This document shows positions 9,501 to 16,301 of a DNA stretch of 64,000 bases, in pieces; within the stretch, counting starts at the first letter, position 1, and every line of letters starts with the position of its first letter. Origin of the DNA: JAIEPW01 sp964471915. Its GTDB lineage: Bacteria > Acidobacteriota > Terriglobia > Bryobacterales > Bryobacteraceae. The DNA lies in contig CAYYID010000026.1 in NCBI GenBank assembly GCA_964471915.1, positions 1 to 64,000 of the forward strand. Reading direction: 5' to 3'. Both the position numbers and the translations under genes were made by a program. Below the pieces are notes generated by a model. That model was given only the letters and a program-made list of their open reading frames with translations. It was not told the origin of the DNA and searched no databases.

Positions 9501-9614
9501 AATCCGCAGGGTGCTGTTGCCGAATACGCGGGAGGGAAGCGGGTTGATCTGCACCTGCGCGCTCGCAACCGCGCCGAGCGTAAGCAAAGTCGAAGCAAGA
9601 TAGAAATTTCGCAT
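6507..9614 (-). CDS. Secreted NHL-repeat beta-propeller protein with C-terminal TIGR03437 module
   Basis: A 1035-residue exported protein. I start at the ATG at 9612-9614, because it gives a clean signal peptide (MRNFYLASTLLTLGAVASAQ); the 39 extra upstream residues look non-coding. About a dozen NHL-type repeats follow, with recurring phrases such as VAVDxxGNLYVADxGNNRILRY and RADxVxGQxDF, enough for more than one six-bladed propeller. The last 230 or so residues have the acidobacterial TIGR03437 pattern: NAASFSSTRLAPGQL, then LPRGQVIQLFGTGAGVG, then VQYTGLAPGFVGLWQVNV. NHL propellers usually bind proteins, RNA or polymers. The module is found on many secreted proteins of this lineage and its role is unknown. 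It diverges from cstA. Confidence 0.87.
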   Translation of the reverse strand: MRNFYLASTLLTLGAVASAQVQINPLPSRVFGNSTLRIPLVSAAPNLVEGRELNGPQSVAVDTTVTPPILYVADTGNNRVLAWRNTAGLTRGDRADRVLGQRDFVSTLGQGPGSGTGGLQSGLAVPTAVAVDRQGNLYVADAGNNRILRYPRPFDQPGTLQPVDLVIGQRNVSTGTFANQGLPTPSEKTLFFSTQGALYVVAMAFDAQGNLWVVDAGNNRVLRFPAAQLAANTAEPAADRVLGQTDFVSRVAAQSTQQQPNGQLARNGLVIPGGIAIDGNGNVYVSDAFSRVLFFSPPFTNGMNAARILGVLVRQPDQPAPSYPNNIALGAPVNQQATAFVPPEGLFIVNNSLWVCDTPNHRLVRYAPPAQWPAETAAVPSPVMQTVYGQIDFLSGRPNRSLFEPTSGSFSNPVAAAASGNEVYVADSGNHRVLALPVAGDTFGGASKLVGQQEFNQFAVNLIEGREVFFSAGNVATSGVAIDRKSDPPRLYISDGLNNRILGFRDARNVRPGDRADIVIGQTDFFRSVTNSPVGDPNQLNDTGLINPNGVAVDDNGDLWVADTGNSRVLRFASPFTQTVQRANLVLGQLNFTSKITDASSQTMRSPLGIAVFFDGSVAVSDATFNRVLFFQRPAGGDFRNGQEANKVFGQPDFVTVTPGNTATRMNSPRAIASDTDDRLYVCDTGNNRVHVYTRAPAAGSDPAPAVTLTGFQSPQGITVSRVSGEIWVASTGGQEVRRFPEFTRLILNPDLVLSRLSVPAPLSLVLDDNENPIIAEAVNRTSFYYASLTFQNAASFSSTRLAPGQLAYLYRLGRTLDTPTRPIQATPWPKTLGDYQVTVDGVSAPIFQLVPGRIDFQVPRGTRTSGNAEVQILRSNGQIIAVGQIPMDRASPALFTASQTGSGQLAALNQDNTVNSPLNRLPRGQVIQLFGTGAGVGQSGLTSGYPEDGLPAPGAVPIPENAGFLKAFVNGFDARVQYTGLAPGFVGLWQVNVLVDNLVPPGANITVLLLLYDIPSNDGPGSPPIRLQTTISVQ

Positions 9615-9790
9615 GGGTTTTGACGCAAACGGCGTCCGCGGGAACACGCCAGACTCCATTCTAGCTATCGGCAGCCCGCGCCCGCTACCGGAGGGTCTCC
9701 GGCGGGACCCCGGCGTCCGCCCGTAACCCACGGAGAAAACGGCACATCCGGGCTCGCCGCGGGGTCGCTCGAGTGTTCTAAAATCCAGCC

Positions 9791-11824
9791 ATGCTTCGAC
9801 GCTTCGTCTGGGCCGCCCTGGCTCTCCTCGGCGCTTACGCTCTGGCCGGCATCGCCCTCAACCGCGGCGAGCCCGTGAATTCCCTCTGGCTGGTGGTCGC
9901 CAGCGTCTCCGTTTACCTGCTCGGGTTCCGCTTCTATTCCCGCTTCATCGCCGCCCGGGTGATGATGCTCGACGACACGCGCGCCACCCCCGCCGAGCGC
10001 CTCCGCGACGGCCATGACTTCGAGCCCACGAACAAGTGGATCGTCTTCGGCCACCACTTCGCGGCGATCGCCGGTCCCGGACCCCTGGTCGGCCCCACTC
10101 TTGCCGCACAGTTCGGCTACCTGCCCGGCACGCTCTGGATCATCATCGGGTGCGTGCTGGGCGGCGCGGTGCAGGACTTCGTGATCCTGTTCTGCTCGAT
10201 GCGCCGCAACGGCAAGTCCCTGGGCGCGATGGCCCGGGAGGAGATCGGCAAGGTCGGCGGATTCACCGCGTTGGTCACGGTGCTGCTGATCATGATCATC
10301 CTGCTGGCCGTGGTCGGCCTGGTGGTGGTGAATGCTTTGAAGGGCTCGCCGTGGGGGACCTTCACCATCGCCGCCACCATGCCCATCGCGGTGTTCATGG
10401 GGATCTACCTCCGCTTCTTGCGCCCCGGCAAGGTGCTCGAAGTGTCGGCGCTCGGGTTCGTGCTGGTGCTCGCGTCCATCTTCGCCGGCCAGTGGGTGGC
10501 CGACTCGCCGGCTTGGGCGCCGTGGTTCACGTACGGCGGCGTGGCGCTCGCGCTCGCGCTGATCGTCTACGGCTTCCTCGCCTCCGCCCTGCCGGTGTGG
10601 CTGCTGCTCGCGCCGCGCGATTATCTCTCGACTTTCGTGAAACTCGGCGTGGTGCTGCTGCTGGGCGCGGGGATCCTGTTCGTGCGTCCGCAACTCCAGA
10701 TGCCGGCGCTGACGCAGTTCGTCGACGGCACCGGGCCGATCTTCGCGGGCAAGATCTTCCCCTTCTGCTTCATCACCATCGCCTGCGGCGCGATTTCCGG
10801 GTTCCATTCGTTGATTTCGTCAGGCACCACGCCGAAGATGATCGCCCGGGAGTGGCACGCCTGGCCGGTCGGCTACGGGAGCATGTGCCTGGAGAGCTTC
10901 GTGGCGATCATGGCCATGGTGGCGGCGTGCGCGCTGGAGCCCGGGGTCTACTTCGCGGTGAACTCGCCCGCCGGGATCGTCGGCGATACGGCGGCGAAGG
11001 CGGTGGCGACCATCTCCTCCTGGGGATTCCCCGTGGGGGCGGACGCGATGGCGGCGCTCGCGAAGCAGGTCGGCGAAGAGACGCTGTTTTACCGTACCGG
11101 CGGCGCGCCGTCGCTCGCGCTCGGTATGGCGCACATCTTTTCGCAGTCCATCGGCGGCCGGGCGATCCTCGGCTTCTGGTACCACTTCGCGATCATGTTC
11201 GAGGCGCTGTTCATCCTTACCGTGATCGACGCGGGCACGCGGGTGGGACGCTTCATGCTCCAGGACCTGCTGGGGCACTTCTATGCGCCGCTCGGCCGCA
11301 CCGGCTGGATGCCCGGCGTGCTGCTGACGTCGGGGCTGATCGTCGCAGGCTGGGGCTACTTCCTGTACCAGGGCGTGATCGATCCGCTGGGCGGAATCAA
11401 CTCACTGTGGCCGCTGTTCGGCATCGCGAACCAGTTGCTCGCGACCATTGCGCTGTGTGTGGCGACGACCATTCTCGTGAAGATGCACGGCGCGCGGTTC
11501 CTGTGGGTGACGTGCGTCCCCATGGCGTGGCTGCTAACGGTGACGTTCACCGCGGGCTGGCAGAAGATCTTCTCGCCCTTGCCGCGGGTCGGGTTCCTGG
11601 CCGCGGCGCACGCGCTCGAAGCCGGCCCGCAAGGGGCGGCCACGAAGACGCTCATCTTCAACAACTACCTGAACGCGGTGGTGTGCGGCCTGTTTCTGGT
11701 GCTGGTGACGACGATCGTGCTCGATTCGCTGCGGATCTGGATCGGGATCCTGCGCGGCACGCGGGAAAGGACTACGAGCGAGGCGCCGTTCGTGCTGTCG
11801 CAACTGCGTCCGGAGGAAGTATGA
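9791..11824 (+). CDS. cstA: CstA-family peptide/pyruvate transporter (carbon starvation protein A)
   Basis: A 677-residue polytopic inner-membrane protein of the CstA family, whose characterised members import peptides or pyruvate. Family segments are clear: FGHHFAAIAGPGPLVGPTLA near residue 90, IACGAISGFHSLISSGTTPKM in the middle, and INSLWPLFGIANQLLA towards the C-terminus. About 16 hydrophobic helices can be counted. The ATG at 9791 gives a proper first membrane segment. Its stop overlaps the start of the small ybdD-like gene by 4 bp (ATGA), the usual cstA-ybdD arrangement. A 176-bp gap separates it from the divergent NHL gene. Confidence 0.95.
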   Translation: MLRRFVWAALALLGAYALAGIALNRGEPVNSLWLVVASVSVYLLGFRFYSRFIAARVMMLDDTRATPAERLRDGHDFEPTNKWIVFGHHFAAIAGPGPLVGPTLAAQFGYLPGTLWIIIGCVLGGAVQDFVILFCSMRRNGKSLGAMAREEIGKVGGFTALVTVLLIMIILLAVVGLVVVNALKGSPWGTFTIAATMPIAVFMGIYLRFLRPGKVLEVSALGFVLVLASIFAGQWVADSPAWAPWFTYGGVALALALIVYGFLASALPVWLLLAPRDYLSTFVKLGVVLLLGAGILFVRPQLQMPALTQFVDGTGPIFAGKIFPFCFITIACGAISGFHSLISSGTTPKMIAREWHAWPVGYGSMCLESFVAIMAMVAACALEPGVYFAVNSPAGIVGDTAAKAVATISSWGFPVGADAMAALAKQVGEETLFYRTGGAPSLALGMAHIFSQSIGGRAILGFWYHFAIMFEALFILTVIDAGTRVGRFMLQDLLGHFYAPLGRTGWMPGVLLTSGLIVAGWGYFLYQGVIDPLGGINSLWPLFGIANQLLATIALCVATTILVKMHGARFLWVTCVPMAWLLTVTFTAGWQKIFSPLPRVGFLAAAHALEAGPQGAATKTLIFNNYLNAVVCGLFLVLVTTIVLDSLRIWIGILRGTRERTTSEAPFVLSQLRPEEV

Positions 11825-12045
11825 GCACGGGGCCGCGACCGTCAGGGAGCGGCAAGCCCCGCCGGCTCCGCTCCGCTCTGGCGAAGTGCAGCAAGCTGCT
11901 CTGGACCCTGCTCCGCGAACTCGCCGACGAGAACGCCTACTCGCGCCATCTCGCGCACCATGGCGTGGCTCCTTCGAAGGACGAATGGCGCCGCTTCTCC
12001 GCGGAGCGGATGCAGGCCAAGTACGCCCGCGCCAAGTGCTGCTGA
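11821..12045 (+). CDS. YbdD/YjiX-family small protein (DUF466), CstA partner
   Basis: A 74-residue basic protein. Its second half (DENAYSRHLAHHGVAPSKDEW, then RFSAERMQAKYARAKCC) matches the YbdD/YjiX family: a YxxHL...HP-like core, a W/F-RF..R..A.Y segment and a Cys-rich end. The family is almost always encoded right after CstA-type transporters and is thought to assist them. The start ATG overlaps the cstA stop (ATGA) and has GGAGG four bases upstream. The gene is easily missed because a long non-coding frame runs through cstA into it. Confidence 0.85.
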   Translation: MSTGPRPSGSGKPRRLRSALAKCSKLLWTLLRELADENAYSRHLAHHGVAPSKDEWRRFSAERMQAKYARAKCC

Positions 12046-12060
12046 TGCGGTTTCAGGCCC

Positions 12061-12507
12061 TCACCAGCCGCGCCAGCCCATCCAGAAGAGATAGCCGGCC
12101 AGCAGCAGCAGCACCAGGCCGTTCAGCCGCACCGACAGCGCATGCAGCCGGTCGAACTTCGCCTTGCCCGCCGCGCCGGCGTCGCGCGCGGCGTTGATCG
12201 CCGGCGTCAGCCACTGCCGCGCCCCAACTTGCGCGAGCGTCAACACCGCGAACAGGACCACCGCCGCCACCGCCGGATCGTTCCACACCCACAGGAAGCC
12301 ACGGGTTAGAGCCACGGCCAGCAGCGCCCCGCCGCACGCCGCGCCGAGCGCGTAGTAGCGCGGGAACAGCGTCCGCACCACCCGCGCGAAGCCCGCGGCG
12401 TCCAGCTCCCGGGCGAGCACCGGCGCCGTGAAGAACGAGAAGAACACGATCCCGCCCATCCACGCCACCATCGCGAGCAGTTCCACGACATGCAGCCAGT
12501 TGGTCAT
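12061..12507 (-). CDS. DUF4149 (TMEM205-like) membrane protein
   Basis: A 148-residue protein with four hydrophobic helices (around WLHVVELLAMVAWMGGIVFF, YYALGAACGGALLAVAL, AVAAVVLFAVLTLAQV and LNGLVLLLLAGYLFWMG). The pattern GGIVFFSFFTAPVLARELD and a basic loop near RVVRTLFPRYY fit the DUF4149/TMEM205-like family, whose function is unknown in bacteria. I take the ATG at 12505-12507; its first base overlaps the upstream stop (TGATG), so it is translationally coupled to the Cys-pair protein. The end lies 15 bp from the convergent ybdD-like gene. Confidence 0.8.
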   Translation of the reverse strand: MTNWLHVVELLAMVAWMGGIVFFSFFTAPVLARELDAAGFARVVRTLFPRYYALGAACGGALLAVALTRGFLWVWNDPAVAAVVLFAVLTLAQVGARQWLTPAINAARDAGAAGKAKFDRLHALSVRLNGLVLLLLAGYLFWMGWRGW

Positions 12508-13550
12508 CAGTTTTCCGCTAAGTCCGAGATGCCTACCACCGCGCAGGCGCGGCAAAATCGCACCAGGACCAGAGTCTCGGGATCGCCGGCGAACCCGCCC
12601 GCGATGTCAAACTCCGGCTCCACGGCGGCGCCCGCCGGATTGTCGCACAGCGCGGCCAGCACGGGCATGGGCGCCTGGCACTTCCAGCAAGAAAGCGCGT
12701 GCACGTCCTCAAAGTGTCCGCCCGCATACGGCTCACCGCCGATCTGGTGCCGCCGCACCCGATACTCCGGCGGAAACCCCGTCGGATCCCGGTTCGCCGC
12801 CACCGTGAACTCGCGCTCGATCTCGTTGAGCGGTTCCAGATCGAACGGGCGCCGCGGATAGAAGGACGGACGCTGCATGTAGCGGTCCGGCGAGGGCTCG
12901 GGCGGCTTGCGGCCGAAAAGCGCGCCGACGGTTTGGAGGAACGTGAGCTTGGGCCTGGGCCGCACGGCGTACAGGACTTCGACCGACTCGTCACCGTTCA
13001 CCCGGTAGAAGAACTCGCCGATGACGATTTCGCAGCGCCAGCAGAACAGCACCGGCAGATAGCGGAACGCGGCGCGGATGCCGAGGCGCGCGTCCCAGGT
13101 GTCGAGGGTCGCGGCGTGCATCAGCGGCTTCTTGCAGTTGGGGCAATCGGCGCCGGGCACCGGAGTCTCCCCGCCCAGGTGGTGGCCGAAATCGCCCTCG
13201 CGCATCACCAGCCGGTAACCTTCGCGCGGTTCGAAGGCCAGCGTCTCCGTGGCCCCGGCCGCGATCCGCCGGGCTTCCCTTGCGAAGTGCTCCGTGGCCG
13301 GCAGCGCGGAGCGCATCCACGCGGCGAGCGCTTTCGGGCTCAATTGCCCCGCCGCTGCATGCCGTAGCATCGCCGCCTGTTCCGCCGTGATCGCTGCGGG
13401 CAGCAGCCCGATCAGTTCCGCGCGCACCGCGGCGTGCTCCGGCTCGTCCTTCGTTTCCGCCCACGTCTCGCCGATCCAGCTTTCCTCGGCCAGTTCGTCG
13501 ACCAGATCCACCGCCGCTTCGGGGGACAACCCCGCGCGAATCTCTTCCAT
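12507..13550 (-). CDS. Unrecognised protein with four CxxC pairs
   Basis: A 347-residue soluble protein I cannot assign. It contains four Cys-x-x-Cys pairs in order (CPNC, CWRC, CWKC, CRAC). This is consistent with two zinc ribbons or a pseudo-repeat in which each pair of knuckles binds one metal. The spacing suggests a duplication: CPNC..CWRC in the first half and CWKC..CRAC at the C-terminus. The N-terminal third is acidic and helical. I start at the ATG at 13548-13550 (MEEIRAGLSPEAAVD), two bases after the upstream stop; the longer reading overlaps the methyltransferase gene. It forms a unit with the exported methyltransferase and the DUF4149 gene. Confidence 0.75.
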   Translation of the reverse strand: MEEIRAGLSPEAAVDLVDELAEESWIGETWAETKDEPEHAAVRAELIGLLPAAITAEQAAMLRHAAAGQLSPKALAAWMRSALPATEHFAREARRIAAGATETLAFEPREGYRLVMREGDFGHHLGGETPVPGADCPNCKKPLMHAATLDTWDARLGIRAAFRYLPVLFCWRCEIVIGEFFYRVNGDESVEVLYAVRPRPKLTFLQTVGALFGRKPPEPSPDRYMQRPSFYPRRPFDLEPLNEIEREFTVAANRDPTGFPPEYRVRRHQIGGEPYAGGHFEDVHALSCWKCQAPMPVLAALCDNPAGAAVEPEFDIAGGFAGDPETLVLVRFCRACAVVGISDLAEN

Positions 13551-13552
13551 GG

Positions 13553-14236
13553 CTACCTTCCCCCCGCTTTCCGGAACACGAAGAAGTGCTGCGCCGGCAG
13601 GAACTCGTGAAATTCCACGAGCTCGAAACCGGCGGGCAGCCACTCGCGCAGAACCTCCGCGATGGTCATTTGATGGTCCCGCGGGATTCGCACCGGCAGG
13701 GTCTTGGGATCCTGTTCGGCGCGGTACTCGACGAGCGCTACGCGCCCGCCCGGCGCCAGCGCCTCGCGGAGCTTCGCCAGCATTTCCTTAGGTTTCTGCA
13801 ACTCGTGGTAGACGTCCACGAGCAGCACCCAGTCGATCTTCCCGGGCGGCAGCCGCGGATCGTCGTCGCCGCTCAGCACCGGATACACGTTCGGGATCCC
13901 GGCCTCCTTCAGGCGCGCCTGCATCTGGTCGAGCATGCCCTGCTGGACGTCCACCGCGAACACCGCGCCGTGGGGCGCGACGCGCTTCGCGATCCGCTGC
14001 GTGTACCAGCCGACCCCGGCGCCCAGGTCGGCGACGAGTTGGCCGGGCTTGAGGGCCATCTTGTCGAGGATCTCTTCGGGGCGTTCGAGGGCTTCGCGAT
14101 CCGCGCGCAGCAGGATCGCGGCGCGGTTAGCGGGCAGCATGCGCGCGGGCTTGCGCGGCTCCACCGGCGGCGGCTGCGGGATCTGGGCGAGAGCGGTCCA
14201 AGCGAGGGTTAGCAGTAAGAGAACAGTCCGGAGCAT
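13553..14236 (-). CDS. Exported SAM-dependent methyltransferase-like protein
   Basis: A 227-residue protein with a class I methyltransferase fold. Motif I is DLGAGVGWYT, an acidic end of the second strand follows (VFAVDVQQGM), and the motif IV region is DWVLLVDVYHELQKP. It starts with a predicted signal peptide (MLRTVLLLLTLAWTALAQ), so the enzyme appears to be exported. That is odd for a family needing cytoplasmic S-adenosylmethionine, although similar signal-bearing methyltransferases occur in acidobacteria and planctomycetes. The ATG at 14234-14236 was chosen because it begins the signal peptide. The substrate is unknown. It is first in a three-gene unit with the CxxC protein and DUF4149. 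Confidence 0.8.
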   Translation of the reverse strand: MLRTVLLLLTLAWTALAQIPQPPPVEPRKPARMLPANRAAILLRADREALERPEEILDKMALKPGQLVADLGAGVGWYTQRIAKRVAPHGAVFAVDVQQGMLDQMQARLKEAGIPNVYPVLSGDDDPRLPPGKIDWVLLVDVYHELQKPKEMLAKLREALAPGGRVALVEYRAEQDPKTLPVRIPRDHQMTIAEVLREWLPAGFELVEFHEFLPAQHFFVFRKAGGR

Positions 14237-14333
14237 TGGGATAGCATATCCGCAAAGGGGCGGGCTGCGGCGCTGTTGCACGAACGTTTCGCGTCCTATC
14301 CTTGACACAGTCGCGCACGATCGGAGAAACACT

Positions 14334-14561
14334 GTGATCGTCAATATCGACATCCCGCAGGACCTCTACGACCGGGCGGAGAGAATCGCGCGCGCGCAAC
14401 GCATCAGCGTCGGCGAGGTTCTGGCCGCCGCCTGCGCGGAGCATGTCTCTTCTTGGGAGCGCCTGCAAGCCCGCGCGGCGCGCGGCGATCGTGCCGCCTT
14501 CCTCGGAGTGCTGGCGAAGGTTCCGGAGACGGAGCCGGCCGAGTCCGACCGGCTTCCGTAG
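14334..14561 (+). CDS. Small antitoxin-like (ribbon-helix-helix type) protein without a partner
   Basis: A 75-residue protein starting at GTG 14334 with GGAG eight bases upstream. The sequence begins with a short beta-strand (VIVNIDIPQDL) followed by two helices (YDRAERIARAQRISVGEVLAAACAEHV). This layout is typical of ribbon-helix-helix antitoxins of VapB type that bind DNA as dimers. The C-terminal half (ERLQARAARGDRAAFLGVLAKVP) would be the toxin-binding arm. No toxin gene follows: a convergent gene begins 39 bp downstream. It may be an orphan or act on a toxin elsewhere. A TTGAC-like -35 is visible near 14301. Confidence 0.62.
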   Translation: MIVNIDIPQDLYDRAERIARAQRISVGEVLAAACAEHVSSWERLQARAARGDRAAFLGVLAKVPETEPAESDRLP

Positions 14562-14599
14562 GACGCACCGGGGCTGTGCGAAGGGCCTCGCTGCGAGCA

Positions 14600-15367
14600 T
14601 CACCAATCCGAACTCGCGCCCCCGCCCCCGGACGACCCGCCGCCGAACCCGCCGAAGCCGGTCGAGCCACCGCCAAAACCTCCGCCGCCCCAACCGCTCG
14701 ACGATCCGCCCGGCAGGAAGATCGGAAACGGCAACCCCGACCTGCGGCCTCCCCTCCCCCCGCCGCCGCGCGACAGCAGCCAGAACAGCAGAAACAACCC
14801 AAAGATCACCAGCGGCAGGGGAATCCCGCCCTGCGGCTCGCGCGACGGGCTCCGCTCCGCAGCCGGAGCCGCCCCCGCGCCGATCGCCTCGCCAATCTGA
14901 TTCGCTGCCGAAAACCCCGCCGCACCGTAGTCGCCGGCGCGCAGCGCGGCGCGCAGGCTCCGCAAGATCGCGCCCGTCGCCCCGTCGGTGAGCACCGGCT
15001 CCAGGCCATAGCCGTTCTCGATCCGGCTGCGGCGGTCCTCGATGGCGAACAGCACCAGCGCGCCTTCGTCCTTGCCCTTCTTGCCGACCCCCCACTCGTT
15101 GTAGAGCCGGTTCGCGACGTCCTCGATCGCGTCGCCCTCCAGCGACCGCAGCGTCACCACCGCCACCTGCGCCCCGGTGCGCTTCTCGAGGTCCGCCAGG
15201 TAGGTTTCCGTCTTCTGTAGCCAGCGGGCGTCGATGACGCCGGCGAAATCGCTGACGTAACCGCGCGGCTTCAGCTTCTTGGTGTCCACCGCGCCGAGCG
15301 GCAGGGTGGCCAGCGCGAGCAGGACAGCCGCGGCGCGGATGAGGGTTCTCGGGTTCACAGAAATCAC
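14600..15367 (-). CDS. TPM-domain protein (YgcG/Psb32 type) with glycine-rich tail
   Basis: A 255-residue membrane-anchored protein. It has a signal peptide (about residues 1-26), a TPM domain of roughly 120 residues (GYVSDFAGVIDARWLQKTE..., AQVAVVTLRSLEGDAIED, ENGYGLEPVLTDG), one transmembrane helix (IPLPLVIFGLFLLFWLL) and a C-terminal tail almost entirely of Gly and Ser with W and F. The family is exported, and members have been linked to photosystem II repair or quality control; the bacterial role is mostly unknown. It is a single gene with a convergent neighbour on one side and a terminator-bearing gap on the other. Confidence 0.85.
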   Translation of the reverse strand: MISVNPRTLIRAAAVLLALATLPLGAVDTKKLKPRGYVSDFAGVIDARWLQKTETYLADLEKRTGAQVAVVTLRSLEGDAIEDVANRLYNEWGVGKKGKDEGALVLFAIEDRRSRIENGYGLEPVLTDGATGAILRSLRAALRAGDYGAAGFSAANQIGEAIGAGAAPAAERSPSREPQGGIPLPLVIFGLFLLFWLLSRGGGGRGGRRSGLPFPIFLPGGSSSGWGGGGFGGGSTGFGGFGGGSSGGGGASSDW

Positions 15368-15440
15368 TGGGCCGGGAGCGTGCGGGGGCCTTGCCTAATT
15401 TAACGCTTGGCGTTCGCTCGCGGGGAAACGAGGATGCGAG

Positions 15441-15480
15441 ACACAACAAAAAGGCGGGACCGGTGGTTCCGGCCCCGCCT
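15441..15480 (-). terminator. Intrinsic terminator of the BamE-like gene
   Basis: Read on the minus strand, arms AGGCGGGGCCGG and CCGGTCCCGCCT (15452-15480, one mismatch) close a short loop and are followed at once by TTTTTGTTGT. It lies 37 bp past the stop of the BamE-like gene and is the best rho-independent terminator in the window. Confidence 0.8.
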
Positions 15481-15517
15481 GTCAGATGGGTACAGCTCGG
15501 CTGAAGATTCCGATTCC

Positions 15518-16135
15518 TCAGTTCTTCACCACAGTCGTTACGGAGCCGTTCGCTAAGCGGACGGTTCCCAGGTCGCGATACCGGTAGCTTTCGATCAACT
15601 TGCCGTCCTCGACCATCGAGATCTTCGAGGACGGATTGCCGAGAGACTTCAGCACGTCCGCGCGTGTGCTGCCCGCGGCAACCTGGGCGAACGTCTCGGG
15701 CGTGGCCTGAACTGGACGGGGCCGCACGGCGGGCGGCGCCACGGGCGCCCAGGAGTAAGCGCGCGAGTTCGGCGGCTCCGGCACGCCCGGGTTGTAGGCC
15801 GGAGAATCGTGGGGCACCGCCGGGCGGGACACCGCGGTCACGGGCCGGGGAGCCGGTGCGGCCTTCCGCGCTACGGGCACGGCTTCCACGGGCTTCTTCG
15901 AGACTTCCTTGGTCTCGCCCGCCTGCACCAGCGTCTTCTTCGTGGACCCCTGGTCCGCCGCCTTCTTGGTGGCGGTATCCAGCTTGCCGAGCACGTTGGT
16001 CAGCGCCGGGTTGATCTTCTTGCCCGCCGCGGCGCCGGCCGTGGATCCGGCGGCGGCCGTGGCGTATTCGGTCATGGCTTGGCCGAACACAAACCCCGGC
16101 GTCGCTAGTGCCAGTACCAAGAGTGCGCGAGTCAT
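15518..16135 (-). CDS. Exported proline-rich protein with BamE/SmpA-like C-terminal domain
   Basis: A 205-residue secreted protein. A signal peptide (MTRALLVLALATPGFVFGQA) is followed by a small Ala/Gly segment, a basic Lys-rich part (residues about 38-85), and a long Pro-rich linker rich in VPVARKAAPAPRP-type repeats. The C-terminal domain of about 55 residues reads FAQVAAGSTRADVLKSLGNP, then KISMVEDGKLIESYRYRDLG. The turn G-S-T-R-A-D-V-L-K-x-L-G-x-P is typical of the SmpA/OmlA (BamE-like) fold, here without a lipobox. A strong ribosome-binding site (GAGGAG) precedes the ATG. It probably sits in the periplasm and binds an envelope partner. Confidence 0.72.
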   Translation of the reverse strand: MTRALLVLALATPGFVFGQAMTEYATAAAGSTAGAAAGKKINPALTNVLGKLDTATKKAADQGSTKKTLVQAGETKEVSKKPVEAVPVARKAAPAPRPVTAVSRPAVPHDSPAYNPGVPEPPNSRAYSWAPVAPPAVRPRPVQATPETFAQVAAGSTRADVLKSLGNPSSKISMVEDGKLIESYRYRDLGTVRLANGSVTTVVKN

Positions 16136-16224
16136 GGATTATCTCCTCTATTATCAATACTATCGGGACTAGGGGACATCGTGCCAGCCTGTGTTGCCCT
16201 TAGTTGGCACAGGAAAACGCTCCA

Positions 16225-16269
16225 GCACCACAGAAAAGTGGTGCCAGTACGAAATTTTTCCGGTAGAAT
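16225..16269 (+). promoter_or_regulatory. Candidate phhA promoter overlapped by an inverted repeat
   Basis: A -35-like GTGCCA (16241-16246) and a -10-like TAGAAT (16264-16269) are 17 bases apart, 33 bp before the phhA start. A perfect 7-base inverted repeat (GCACCAC at 16225-16231, GTGGTGC at 16238-16244, 6-base spacer) covers the -35, as an operator would. Further TGGCAC/GTGCCA copies occur just upstream. Confidence 0.42.
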
Positions 16270-16301
16270 CGGCATCAGTGTAGTTACAGGAGGAGCGCGC
16301 C

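Noticed and set aside
14127..16157. Long minus-strand frame spanning three genes
   Set aside because: It crosses a terminator and the coding frames of the TPM and BamE-like genes and has Arg-rich, motif-free sequence.
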